From positions 1 to 64,000 of the forward strand of contig JAWLCW010000017.1 of the NCBI GenBank assembly GCA_041686935.1: a DNA stretch of 64,000 nucleotides. Direction: 5' to 3'. Positions 1 through 9,403 of this stretch are shown one piece after another. Position numbers and translations under genes: made by a program. Each line of letters begins with the position of its first letter. Position 1 is the first letter of the stretch. Below the pieces are notes generated by a model. The model did not search any database, was not told the DNA's origin, and saw only the letters and a program-made list of their open reading frames with translations. The stretch comes from Mariniphaga sp041686935. GTDB lineage: Bacteria; Bacteroidota; Bacteroidia; Bacteroidales; Prolixibacteraceae.

Positions 1-1
1 C

Positions 2-91
2 AACAGAAGATATTTTGGCGAAGCTATGTTTGACAGACTTTTATTGGTTGGAGCAACATCGAAAAATGAATTTAGGTACAGAATACGATAA
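2..91 (+). CDS. C-terminal end of an unidentified protein (partial)
   Basis: An open frame enters from the left edge and stops with TAA at 89-91, giving 29 residues that end in EFRYRIR. It sits 14 bases before the next plus-strand gene and runs in the same direction, so it may be the last gene of an upstream operon. The fragment is too short to assign a family. It lacks the terminal aromatic residue typical of outer-membrane barrels. The frame could also be open by chance. Confidence 0.35.
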   Translation, partial: NRRYFGEAMFDRLLLVGATSKNEFRYRIR

Positions 92-105
92 TCATTAATA
101 TTATT

Positions 106-1299
106 ATGCAACCAGTTAAACTTTTTTGTTTTCTGCCTTTGCTTTTGTATTTTTCCTTACCATCAGCAGGTCAGATTCATCCCCGAACGGATACTCTTTT
201 AATTCCTGAAACTACTCAGATTCCCCTTATTGACGGGTTAAGCAGTGATGCTGCCTGGGAAATAACAGACTGGATGCTCATTGACCAGATATGGATGCCA
301 TACGGTAATAATCCTGGAAATTTAGGACAGGAATCTGGCCTGGAACTTTGGGAAGGTGCGGATGATTTTACAGGCAAATATAAAGTAGTTTGGTCGGCGG
401 AGACAAACCTTCTCTATTTTCTTGCTGAAATTATTGATGATGAGTTTGTGGACGGTTATGTTTACAATGAAAACCCCGGAACCGGCGGTGGATATCCGAA
501 CTACGATATTTTAGAAGTTTTTATTGATGAAGATAGGTCAGGAGGATTGCATGTTTTCGATGGGACCGGAAGTGTTGCCAGCAGTTGGGGAACCAATGCA
601 GAAAATGCTTTTTCCTATCATCTGGCTGTTAATGCTCCTGAAGAAGGTGCTGTTCAAAATGAGTTTTATGCCCTTGATATTGCAGGAACCAATTGGGGAT
701 ATCCCAACCAGAAAGTTGCCGATTATGCCGGCCATTTTCCTGATTTTGCTTTTAGAAAAGAAGGTAATAAATATATTTGGGAATTTTCAATGAAAGTTCA
801 TAACGACAATTATGACCATTCAAATCAGGAAGCATCTGTTGTTGCTCTTGAACCCGGGAAAGTTATGGGATTAAGTCTTGCATATTGCGACAATGATGAC
901 CCGAATGAAAGCCCGCTGAGACGCGATCATTTTTTTGGTTCGGTTGATGTTCCGCTTTCGGCATATAACGACCACTGGAAACAGGCCGACTGGTTTGGAG
1001 TGGCAAAACTTGTGCAAAGTCCGGGTACATTCTCCCTCTTTAAAACGAAACATCAAATCAAAATTGAAATCTTCGCTGCAAACGGCAGTTTAATGGTAAA
1101 CTTAAATTCTCCGAAAGAGGGAAAAGTCGATATCAGAGTTTTGAATATTCTGGGCCGCGAAGTTTTTAAAAGAACCGATTTTAAACCAGGTGGAGAATGG
1201 CGTAAGCAATTAAATATTCAGGATTTACAAAATGGGATATATCTGGTTGAAATTATTCACGATAATAAAAGAAATACCCAAAAAATTATTGTGCAATAA
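106..1299 (+). CDS. Secreted CBM9-like sugar-binding protein with T9SS sorting domain
   Basis: A 397-residue exported protein. Residues 1-23 form a Sec signal peptide (FCFLPLLLYFSLPSAGQ). The body has the CBM9/DOMON-like beta-sandwich pattern: an ISDGLxSDAAW-like start, then WSAETNLLYFLAEIIDDE, then DILEVFIDEDRSGG. This layout is common in proteins that bind sugars at the cell surface. The last roughly 75 residues (VDIRVLNILGREVF through NGIYLVEI) form a type A Por secretion sorting domain, so the protein should be exported by the type IX system and attached to the surface. It converges on the big minus-strand locus and shares a terminator with it. The fold call is by pattern; the bound sugar is unknown. 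Confidence 0.75.
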   Translation: MQPVKLFCFLPLLLYFSLPSAGQIHPRTDTLLIPETTQIPLIDGLSSDAAWEITDWMLIDQIWMPYGNNPGNLGQESGLELWEGADDFTGKYKVVWSAETNLLYFLAEIIDDEFVDGYVYNENPGTGGGYPNYDILEVFIDEDRSGGLHVFDGTGSVASSWGTNAENAFSYHLAVNAPEEGAVQNEFYALDIAGTNWGYPNQKVADYAGHFPDFAFRKEGNKYIWEFSMKVHNDNYDHSNQEASVVALEPGKVMGLSLAYCDNDDPNESPLRRDHFFGSVDVPLSAYNDHWKQADWFGVAKLVQSPGTFSLFKTKHQIKIEIFAANGSLMVNLNSPKEGKVDIRVLNILGREVFKRTDFKPGGEWRKQLNIQDLQNGIYLVEIIHDNKRNTQKIIVQ

Positions 1300-1301
1300 A
1301 T

Positions 1302-1331
1302 GGATAGCATCCCCAGGCAGGGATGCCATCC
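1302..1331. terminator. Bidirectional hairpin terminator between convergent genes
   Basis: GGATAGCATCCC (1302-1313) pairs with GGGATGCCATCC (1320-1331) through 12 positions with one G-T wobble and a 6-base loop. It lies between the plus-strand CBM9-like gene and the minus-strand propeller gene, and has modest T/A-rich flanks on both sides. It would end transcription of both, including the very long minus-strand locus. Confidence 0.8.
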
Positions 1332-1344
1332 AAAATTATTTCTA

Positions 1345-2388
1345 TCATTCAGCTTTGTAGCTTGTCCAGGTGGTGCCATCGAAATGCGACACTCCGTTAT
1401 CCGTACCGAACCAAAGTGAACCATCCAAATCAATTTCAATGCAAAGCACGTTGTTACTTACCAATCCATTTGAATTTGTGAAGTTTTCCCAATCGGAACC
1501 ATCGAATCTGGAAACTCCTGAAGGAGTTCCAAACCACATGTTTCCTTCCGGGTCTTTTTGAATGCACTGAACCTTGTTGTTTATCAATCCATCCTCTTCA
1601 TAAAACGATTCCCAGTTTGCTTTTGCCTGAATTCCGGTATGTTTAGCCAATCCTTCATCGGTTCCGTACCATTGGACTGAACCATCAGTAAAAACAGACA
1701 GAATATTATCGGATGGCAGGGCGCTCCAGGGAATTTCGTATGGCGATGCGGCGGTAATGGCATCAACTGAAGTACTAACCATACGGGCAACACCGCCACC
1801 TTTGGTTCCAATGTAAAGTGTGTCGCCAGTATAATCAAGGGAAGTAATTCTGTTATTTTCAAAAAATCCGGAACCGTAAAAACTCCTGTAATTGACTTCA
1901 GGAAACTGGCTGCCATGAAAAGCGGAAAGTCCACCGTTAGTGCCAAACCAGCGGATATTTTTACCATCAATTTTCACCACAAAAACCGAATCGCCGGGCA
2001 AACCTGGCCCATCGGGGAACAAAGTCTGCGTATTGCTTTCGGTGTAAGTGGTAGCTCCCGAAACTGCGTCAATTGGAAGGGTTGCTACATTAACCCCACT
2101 GTTTGTTCCCAGCCAGAGCTCGGGACCGTAAGTTGTTTGTTCAAAACCAATATCGTGAATTGTTTTTGTGGTGATTTTCGGATTGCTGTGGTAAACTTTC
2201 CAGTTCTGTCCGTCGAAACTTGCCAGTCCGTTTTTGGTGGCAAGATATTTCGTGCCATCACTGGTTACAAAAATAGCGCTGATGTAATTGTCAGGTAAAG
2301 ATTCTTTCTCCTCCTGAATCGGATCTTCCTTACATCCGTAAAAAACTAAAAGAAAAACAGTAAGGCTTAAAAAGCTATATCTCATCAT
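1345..2388 (-). CDS. Lipoprotein beta-propeller of two-component-regulator (Reg_prop) type
   Basis: A 347-residue protein with a lipoprotein signal (hydrophobic stretch ending FYGC, then KED). The rest is built of repeats with the two-component-regulator propeller signature: TKYLATKNGLASFDG, IRWFGTNGGLSAFHG, MWFGTPSGVSRFDG, LWFGTDNGVSHFDG. In Bacteroidota such propellers usually form the periplasmic sensor half of hybrid two-component systems, where they bind oligosaccharides. Here no transmembrane helix, kinase or regulator follows, so the propeller stands alone, probably on a membrane surface. It is the last gene of the long minus-strand locus, 5 bases after the DUF362 gene. Function (glycan binding or an accessory sensor) is inferred. 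Confidence 0.75.
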   Translation of the reverse strand: MMRYSFLSLTVFLLVFYGCKEDPIQEEKESLPDNYISAIFVTSDGTKYLATKNGLASFDGQNWKVYHSNPKITTKTIHDIGFEQTTYGPELWLGTNSGVNVATLPIDAVSGATTYTESNTQTLFPDGPGLPGDSVFVVKIDGKNIRWFGTNGGLSAFHGSQFPEVNYRSFYGSGFFENNRITSLDYTGDTLYIGTKGGGVARMVSTSVDAITAASPYEIPWSALPSDNILSVFTDGSVQWYGTDEGLAKHTGIQAKANWESFYEEDGLINNKVQCIQKDPEGNMWFGTPSGVSRFDGSDWENFTNSNGLVSNNVLCIEIDLDGSLWFGTDNGVSHFDGTTWTSYKAE

Positions 2389-2393
2389 AATTT

Positions 2394-4406
2394 TTAATTT
2401 ATCACTTGTATTTTTTGTGTTTCCCTGAAAAATCCGTTTGTTGATTTACCAGATAAGCTGAGAATGTACAAACCGGGCTGCAAATTCATTTCACTGGCAT
2501 TTAATCTGATTTCCTGATTTCCTCCGGCTAACCTTTCATTTTTTAGTTGCCTCATTAATTTTCCTTCTATACTATAGATTTCCAGAGCTATTTCGCCCGT
2601 ATCTTCCAAAAAAAACGAAACAGTGAGTTCATCTCTGAATGGATTAGGAAAGGTTTTTACAAATATTGAATTATTCTTCTCAATTTCTGGTGAAGAAACC
2701 AGTTTACCTGCCACCTGTTTCAATTCAATTCCTGAACCGGTTCCCAGGTTGCGGCTGTATTGTTTATCCTGCGGGTTATTCCAGTGTTCGTGTACACCCA
2801 AACTTTTGAGGACTCCGGTACCATCGGGATTGTATTCAAATCCTTCGGGCCAGTTGCCCTGGTCTGCAGCCTGGTGCAAATAATCGTCAACACCCAGCCA
2901 GTTGGGATAGGCTTCCGGTTGATTTATCCCGTTAAATTCGGTACGCAAAAAATCATAACAAACCGATTCAAGCGCCACCTGGTCGAGCGACATAAAAACG
3001 GAACTGCTCCAGTGTCCGTTAAATGGTTCCATATTCCATTTCCGGGGAGGTTTTACTTCGCTTTCACTTCCTCCGTACAAACCTTCAACAACAAATAACA
3101 TTGTGTTTGCACCCAAATTTTTGTGCCCCATAATATCTACCATCACCCGGTACTTGTAATATCCTGTGTTGGATTGATCGAGTCCGTTGTCGGAAACAGA
3201 AACCAAAGACGGGTGCAAATGGCCGGCGCCGCTTCGGGTTATTGAACCAAAATGATTTTTGGTGCAAAGTGTAATCCCTGCCCTGATATGTGATTTTAAG
3301 CAGGCTACATTTATTAAATAATCGGCTTCTTCCATTTCTTCGAAGTAAGTTTCTTCTGTTTCGTTTAAAACATCACCCTTGTCTGAATATTCCATCGCGG
3401 GCGAAATGGCAGGTAAAATATAGGTGCGGTTGTGGCTGTCAGTTGTTTTATCGGCGTAATTCACATTTGGAAATTCATTGTACCAAACACTAAAATTATG
3501 GTGATAAATATGTGCCATTGGGTCGCCAATGTATATGTTTTCCTGCGGAACACCTGCTATGTTCACCAGTTGCCTTAGAAGATTCAAAACCACAAAAGGT
3601 CCTGTTTCGGTGGTGGCAAAATGATTTGCCCGCCACGATGGTGTAATACTTCCACTTGAGGGCAGGGCAAAACCGCTGGCTTTTTCCTGGTCTGTCAGCA
3701 GCCAGCTTGCCGTACCCTGGTTAATTTTTATGAATACGGTTTCACCGGATTCAAAACTTCTGTTTCCTGCATTTTTTTTCCGGTTGTGAGAAGTGAAAAT
3801 GGAGTCCCAGGCTGCTTTCAGTGAAGTTGTTCCGGTTAATTCAGCAATTGATTCTTCAACCATTCCCCTGATAATAAGGGTATCGTTGTTTTTGAAATCC
3901 CAGAATGCATTTCCTGGAGTGTTATCGCAACCTGCATTGGTTGCTTCCGGATTCCAGGCCCACACAACTCTCCCCGGGAAAATACCAAGTCCTTCACCCA
4001 TCGGATTGTTGGCTCCATCAGGCGGTTCGTTCATAATTACAGGTTGGGCAAAAACAGGTTTCTGTGTGTGAAACACGAAAAATGTTCCGGCAGAAATCAG
4101 GCCTGCCACAACAAGCAAAGCCGCTGTGGAATAACTCCTTTTTTGAAAAAGTGCCCGCGATTTTCTGAACGCAGCAAATGCCGATGTAAATGACAAAATA
4201 TATAGTACAAATCCTGACATAAGCGGCGCTGCTGCACGCATGCAAGGGTAACCGGCGCGTGATGGCTTGGGAATTACCCGGATTAAAAACCAGATGGTGG
4301 CAAGTAATCCAGCCACAAAAAGTACCGGTTTTAAGGTTGATTTTTCAAGGAGATAATTTCGGGCTTTTTTAATTTTATCGGTAAGTGATAATTTTGTACG
4401 ATTCAT
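2394..4406 (-). CDS. DUF362 domain protein with N-terminal membrane helices and T9SS sorting domain
   Basis: A 670-residue protein. Three hydrophobic segments lie at about residues 28-45, 62-80 and 94-114, the last ending in PVFAQP, which resembles a signal-peptidase site. Residues from about 140 to 560 match DUF362 (GIFPGRVVWAWNPEAT, a YLINVACLKSH segment, CTKNHFGSITR), a family often annotated as uncharacterised or iron-sulfur-related. The last roughly 80 residues (TFPNPFRDELTVSF to LQPGLYILSLSG) are a type A Por sorting domain. A multi-spanning N-terminus together with a type IX sorting tail is odd; cleavage after the third helix would resolve it. It lies 14 bases downstream of the GH30 gene in the same operon. 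Biochemical role unknown. Confidence 0.75.
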   Translation of the reverse strand: MNRTKLSLTDKIKKARNYLLEKSTLKPVLFVAGLLATIWFLIRVIPKPSRAGYPCMRAAAPLMSGFVLYILSFTSAFAAFRKSRALFQKRSYSTAALLVVAGLISAGTFFVFHTQKPVFAQPVIMNEPPDGANNPMGEGLGIFPGRVVWAWNPEATNAGCDNTPGNAFWDFKNNDTLIIRGMVEESIAELTGTTSLKAAWDSIFTSHNRKKNAGNRSFESGETVFIKINQGTASWLLTDQEKASGFALPSSGSITPSWRANHFATTETGPFVVLNLLRQLVNIAGVPQENIYIGDPMAHIYHHNFSVWYNEFPNVNYADKTTDSHNRTYILPAISPAMEYSDKGDVLNETEETYFEEMEEADYLINVACLKSHIRAGITLCTKNHFGSITRSGAGHLHPSLVSVSDNGLDQSNTGYYKYRVMVDIMGHKNLGANTMLFVVEGLYGGSESEVKPPRKWNMEPFNGHWSSSVFMSLDQVALESVCYDFLRTEFNGINQPEAYPNWLGVDDYLHQAADQGNWPEGFEYNPDGTGVLKSLGVHEHWNNPQDKQYSRNLGTGSGIELKQVAGKLVSSPEIEKNNSIFVKTFPNPFRDELTVSFFLEDTGEIALEIYSIEGKLMRQLKNERLAGGNQEIRLNASEMNLQPGLYILSLSGKSTNGFFRETQKIQVIN

Positions 4407-4420
4407 TTTATTCTGGTGTT

Positions 4421-7400
4421 TTAATTAATAATCAGTTTTTTAACAATATTGCCATCATCACCCGATACTCTGATAAAATAGATTCCCCTTAGCAATCCAT
4501 CTAAATTGATTCTTTGGGTATTGGTATTGACCTGGGTGTCAATTAGGTTTCTTCCATTTATATCGGTCAAAATAATGCGGTTGAAATTTTTAGTCCCCAT
4601 ATCAACCATAACGTAAGATTTGGCAGGATTTGGGTAAATTCTGACATTTCCTTCAACCAAATCTTTTTCGGCTGAAACTGGTACAGCAACCACATGAATA
4701 AAGAACATTACCTCTTTTACATTTCCGCTTTCATCGGTTAGTGTGAGTGTGACTTCAGAAAAACCTACAACATCTGCAGCCGGAGTGAAATCGATTGTGG
4801 CCGCGCCGTTTGCAGAAATATCACCCAGGTTAATCTGGCTGAAAAGTTCTGCATTGGTATAGTGGTAACTTAAAGTCAGTCCTTCTGTTGTTCCTTCTGC
4901 ATTAGTGATTTTTTCAACTTCAATAATTGTCTGGCCTGAATTTTCAGCTACCGTAACATTATTGACCGCACCCATAAAAATATCATCGGTTACAAGTGTA
5001 GTAACGCTTGATGGCGGTAAAAGGAACAGTCCTTCTTCCTCCACATCGGTTTTTATGCTTACAAAGTTTTCGTAACGGGAAGAACGGTATCCTGCAAAAA
5101 CAGGAGGCAAATCATCTCCTTCCAGTTTGAGTGAAACCGGCGCATTGCCTTTATTTATCAAAACCACCGTAAAGCGGCCATCCGGATTTTCAAAAGCAGT
5201 TGCCAAAACATCAGGATGGTTTGATGAGGTTTCAACTCTGACAGCCCCCGGCCTGATGAATTTAAAATAGTTCATGCTGGTGTAAAACGATGAATTGGGT
5301 ACATTGTTGGTCAGTTGCATGTCGCCAAACGACCAGTTGGTCCAAAGGCTTATATTGCCGGCCCATAATGAGCCGTGAATGGCTCCGGCCAGTTGCATGG
5401 CAGAATTCCAACCCTGGTAACCGATGTGTGTTTCTGTCATCCAGAGTTCTTTGGGATAATCGCCTTGTTGAGCCAGATTGTGCAGCGAAGTCCAGTTTGA
5501 ATAGGAGGGAAAGCCAGCCACAATGCCTGTTCCGTCGTATCCGTGAACGGCAAAGTAATTGGTGTAGGAATCAGCCGTCGGATTTTGCCGCAGGCTGTTC
5601 AGGTAACCCTCGTTACTGTAACTTCCCCAATGATCGCCAAAAACCTGCTCGGGCATAAAAAAACTTACATGATTTATTCCTTCGCGGGCAAACCGGTTCC
5701 CCACCACTTCAATCAGCTCGGCAAACCTTGGTCCGCTAAGAATGGCTGATGCGTAAGGCTCATTAAAAAACGGTTCGTTCTGAAGCCCGATGGCTTTCAG
5801 GTCGATTCCTGCTTCCTCTTTAAAAGCCCTTACAAGCGCCACCATGCTTTCGGCGAATTCCTCATAAAAATAGGGTTCCAGAATATTATCTGTATTTTCC
5901 CAGACCACAGCCTGTTCCCGGTGATCAAGACTGAGGTTTCGTTTCATCCAGGCCGGTGGGCTCCATGAAGTCAGGATAAAAGTTTCCACACCCATTTCTT
6001 TCAGTTCCCGGAAATAAGCCCAGTCGAAGGCATCGTAATTAAATCCTTCCATGTTGATTACGTCAGGATCATTATTGTCGTTTACGGGCTCCCATTGGTT
6101 ACCAATAATTCCGATGCGCATGGCAGAAGCCCCAAGCTCTTTGGCATAAAGTTCACTCCAGCGTCTTTCATTTTGAAATGTGCCGAAACCATGCATGGTC
6201 TGGCGTTTTTCGGAACGATTAATATTGACAGAGGAATAAGCCTCGGGGTCTTTTTCAACTACACGTACAAGCATTCCAATGGTAACCGGTTCGGCGTTTT
6301 CAGCCTCAACAGTGATTCTGATGTTGGAAGTTCCTGTTTGTTCCGGTTTGAATGTTAGCAGGGCAGTTCCATCGTTTTGAACCTGACTTGTTTTTGGTTC
6401 CGGCACGATCTGTGGCTGGGTGCTTGTTGCTGATACAGTCACCCCTTCAATGCTGCCGCTACCGTTTGAAATACCGGTGAGTCGAACATACTTCATTCCG
6501 TCTTCAAGGTAAACAGCCTGCTCAGGAGCCATATCAATTGTGGTGCCAGTTACCAGCGGCCCAAATTCTGCCAGGTCACCCACTTTAATATTCCTGTAAT
6601 AAACTGTTCCGGAATAATTGGTAAACGGCCAACGTGGTTTAATATCATGCATGTTAAACAGAACAGCATTTATTTTACTTGCATCTATCGGATTCCCCTG
6701 GCTGTTGTTCAAATCTCCGGGGTAACGGTAATCAAAAGTAACTGTTGTCCACTCGTTTGCAGGTACTGCGTATTGTTTTTCTTCTGAATTTTCGATATTC
6801 CGATTTACGCTTGCATCGGCGCCATGCATGTCGTAGAAATAGTTCCAGTGCCAGGTTTCGTTACCCAGCGAAAGTATTTCATAAGAAACAACCGGAAATT
6901 CGCTAAGGTCGAGAACCTCAGGCAGGTCGGTCCAAATTCCTGCATAGGTCCATTTATCTTTCATTTTTATGCGGAGCGCTTTTGAACCCAATGTATCAAC
7001 AATTGCCAGGGTATAAACCGAGCCTGCTCCCTCTGGTTTAAAAAGATAAATGGTTTCCGGATCGTTCAGGTCAAATTCGAATCCGGTTAGCGGGGGAGTC
7101 ATCACCCGCACCTGAAATTCAATGGTAGTTGATTTGTTCCCGTCATTTTCCAAAGTACCACCATTATCATAAACCGTGATTTCGATGATAACATCCCCGG
7201 TTTGGCCTGCCTGGGGTTCTATAATCAGCTCTGCCTGATTGCTTCCCTGTTCGTAATTTACATCCGGATTTGGAATAATTCCGGGCGACGAGCTTTCGGC
7301 TACAAAAGTTAACTGCTGCGTACCATCATCCCCGTCGTGAATTCCGGTAAGGACAAGTGTTTGAACTCCTTCATTGTTCATAACCGATATGTTTTCCACA

Positions 7401-9400
7401 GGATCGATAACGGGTGGATGATTCAGTGAGGTATAGGCCTTTACATTAAAAGCAACTTCCTTATAAGCTCCTTCTTCATCGGTTACCTTCACCAGAATGG
7501 TATCTTCACCTGCACTAAGTGCTGTAAACTGCAATTTCCCGTATTTTCCCGGCGATTCATAATCCACTGCAATCTCATTTATTATTTCCGGGTTTCTGTT
7601 CCAGGCTGTAATTTCAAGGGTTTGCTCCACATCTTTATCTCCGTCATTTATTCCGGTGAGTTGAACCGTTTGAACTACTCCGGTTTGAACAACCATGCCT
7701 TTAAGGTTATCTATTTCCGGCGGGTTGTTTTCAGTAATTGTCAGGCTGAAAACGATTTCATGGTCTGCATACCCCTCATTTCCCTTAGCCGTGAGGGTAA
7801 TTTGTTCCGAACCTGTCGCGTCCGCCACCAAATCGAATTCAATCCAGGTGTAACCGTAAGAAATCTGTTTTCCGTTTTCTGTCCTGTTTATATAAATGAT
7901 TTCATCAATTGAAACATTCTCAATTAACTCGTCTGCGCCGGCAATTTCTATTGAGGCGGTGTTTTTAATTTCGGGAACCAGTATTTTTTGTTTACCTGTT
8001 GTATTCCGGTAAAAACTTTGATTGGGTATTTGGCCCACATACGCCTTTCTGACTGCCTGGTCACCCATCCGGATTTCATCGATATAATAAGTACCGTTGT
8101 AGTTCAGCGCTGTTCCGTTTGAAACAAACTGAATTCCTGCAATTTTAGTTAAATCCACAATGGATGCATCTGCTCCTGTGAAATCAAATGTAGCATCCAC
8201 ATAATTTTCACCGGAATAGAGCCTGTTTTGCCTGAATTCGTTTTTTCCGGCAACAAGTTCATGAAATATAAACTGAGTGGTTAATAGTTCTACTTCGTAA
8301 CCATTTCCAAAAATATCGATAAGAAAAACCTGGAGAACCTGGTCTGAATTAGTCCGAACCAGCAGGTTCAAAAAAGGATTTTCAGAAATATCGTACGCAT
8401 TTCCCAAATCCCAATAAAACCCGCTCCAACGGTTATTTTTATTGATCTGTACTTTCAGTGCCTCGTTTTCGAGAGAAGTGGCAAACTGCGATGTACTTTC
8501 CAGGCCTTCCGGCAGTTGACCTTCATCAAAATAATAAGCAAAACCGGTGTTGCCAAAATCACCCACTTTAACCTGAAAGGAAATTTGGGTCGAATTCAGC
8601 ATTTCGCCTGCATCGGTTAGAGTAATGGTGATGGTTGCTTCACCGGTTACGCCTGGAGCCGGCGTGAACCTCAAAATGCCTGTTGAATCGGGCGAGGTAT
8701 ATTCTACTGCCAGACCGGTAATCAGTTCTTCATTGTCAGTTGTTGCGGTAATTTCAATGGGTTCGGTTGTTCCGTCGCCATCCGAAATTCCGGTTAGCTG
8801 AATAACCTGTTCGCCGGCTCCGGTTTGCAAAACCATATTTTCAACCGGATTGATTTCAGGCACTTTAATGGCCGGAGCAGCAGCATCGCCCAGTTTAAAA
8901 TCATCGAAAATTACAGTGCCGCTCATCACGCCAAATCCACCGATGTCAATTTGTACTTCGTTAATAATGCTCAAATCAATTTCAGATTCAATTTCTGCCA
9001 GGTTAAAGAAAAAAGTCTGGAATTGATTGTTCCCGGGAAGTGTAAAACTTAAATCGAGAGAAACATCATTGTCGTCCTTTACTGTAATAACTGAACTTCT
9101 TTCGGCATCTGATTTTATGGTAAAGCTTATAAAAGGGCTTTCAGAAAAATCAAAAGGTTTTACCCATAAAACAAGGCGGTCCCACAAATTACCGGCTGCC
9201 TCGGTTTTATTGTAATCAACAATCATTTCCCCATTTGAAAATTCTATGGAAAATGCATCTGCCCAATCATACCAGTTTCCGGTAGGTTCTTCTCCTTCGA
9301 AGGAAGTTTCAAAACTTGTTTCCTGCGAAATAACGGGTGCTGTAGAAAATAAAAACAGCCCTGTTATTAAAAATAAAAAGTAAAATAATTTTTTCATCAT
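4421..9400 (-). CDS. Giant multidomain GH30-family glycosidase with T9SS sorting domain
   Basis: A 1659-residue secreted enzyme. Order: signal peptide (1-25); a beta-sandwich, CBM-like region (about 26-175); a cadherin/Ig-like module (180-285); a second CBM-like region (287-450); three Ig-like modules (455-770), two of which start NPPEID or HPPVID; a third CBM-like region (772-950); another Ig-like module (953-1050); the GH30-type TIM barrel (about 1058-1467); an Ig-like module (1475-1580); and the sorting domain (1582-1659). The barrel has HGFGTFQNERRW, the acid/base E1209 in GLQNEPFF and the nucleophile E1323 in WMTETHIG. GH30 members cleave beta-glucosyl, beta-xylosyl, glucuronoxylan or fucosyl/galactosyl bonds; the specificity here cannot be read off. 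It starts 3 bases after the SGNH hydrolase stop, so the two are co-transcribed. Confidence 0.88.
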   Translation of the reverse strand: MMKKLFYFLFLITGLFLFSTAPVISQETSFETSFEGEEPTGNWYDWADAFSIEFSNGEMIVDYNKTEAAGNLWDRLVLWVKPFDFSESPFISFTIKSDAERSSVITVKDDNDVSLDLSFTLPGNNQFQTFFFNLAEIESEIDLSIINEVQIDIGGFGVMSGTVIFDDFKLGDAAAPAIKVPEINPVENMVLQTGAGEQVIQLTGISDGDGTTEPIEITATTDNEELITGLAVEYTSPDSTGILRFTPAPGVTGEATITITLTDAGEMLNSTQISFQVKVGDFGNTGFAYYFDEGQLPEGLESTSQFATSLENEALKVQINKNNRWSGFYWDLGNAYDISENPFLNLLVRTNSDQVLQVFLIDIFGNGYEVELLTTQFIFHELVAGKNEFRQNRLYSGENYVDATFDFTGADASIVDLTKIAGIQFVSNGTALNYNGTYYIDEIRMGDQAVRKAYVGQIPNQSFYRNTTGKQKILVPEIKNTASIEIAGADELIENVSIDEIIYINRTENGKQISYGYTWIEFDLVADATGSEQITLTAKGNEGYADHEIVFSLTITENNPPEIDNLKGMVVQTGVVQTVQLTGINDGDKDVEQTLEITAWNRNPEIINEIAVDYESPGKYGKLQFTALSAGEDTILVKVTDEEGAYKEVAFNVKAYTSLNHPPVIDPVENISVMNNEGVQTLVLTGIHDGDDGTQQLTFVAESSSPGIIPNPDVNYEQGSNQAELIIEPQAGQTGDVIIEITVYDNGGTLENDGNKSTTIEFQVRVMTPPLTGFEFDLNDPETIYLFKPEGAGSVYTLAIVDTLGSKALRIKMKDKWTYAGIWTDLPEVLDLSEFPVVSYEILSLGNETWHWNYFYDMHGADASVNRNIENSEEKQYAVPANEWTTVTFDYRYPGDLNNSQGNPIDASKINAVLFNMHDIKPRWPFTNYSGTVYYRNIKVGDLAEFGPLVTGTTIDMAPEQAVYLEDGMKYVRLTGISNGSGSIEGVTVSATSTQPQIVPEPKTSQVQNDGTALLTFKPEQTGTSNIRITVEAENAEPVTIGMLVRVVEKDPEAYSSVNINRSEKRQTMHGFGTFQNERRWSELYAKELGASAMRIGIIGNQWEPVNDNNDPDVINMEGFNYDAFDWAYFRELKEMGVETFILTSWSPPAWMKRNLSLDHREQAVVWENTDNILEPYFYEEFAESMVALVRAFKEEAGIDLKAIGLQNEPFFNEPYASAILSGPRFAELIEVVGNRFAREGINHVSFFMPEQVFGDHWGSYSNEGYLNSLRQNPTADSYTNYFAVHGYDGTGIVAGFPSYSNWTSLHNLAQQGDYPKELWMTETHIGYQGWNSAMQLAGAIHGSLWAGNISLWTNWSFGDMQLTNNVPNSSFYTSMNYFKFIRPGAVRVETSSNHPDVLATAFENPDGRFTVVLINKGNAPVSLKLEGDDLPPVFAGYRSSRYENFVSIKTDVEEEGLFLLPPSSVTTLVTDDIFMGAVNNVTVAENSGQTIIEVEKITNAEGTTEGLTLSYHYTNAELFSQINLGDISANGAATIDFTPAADVVGFSEVTLTLTDESGNVKEVMFFIHVVAVPVSAEKDLVEGNVRIYPNPAKSYVMVDMGTKNFNRIILTDINGRNLIDTQVNTNTQRINLDGLLRGIYFIRVSGDDGNIVKKLIIN

Positions 9401-9403
9401 TTT

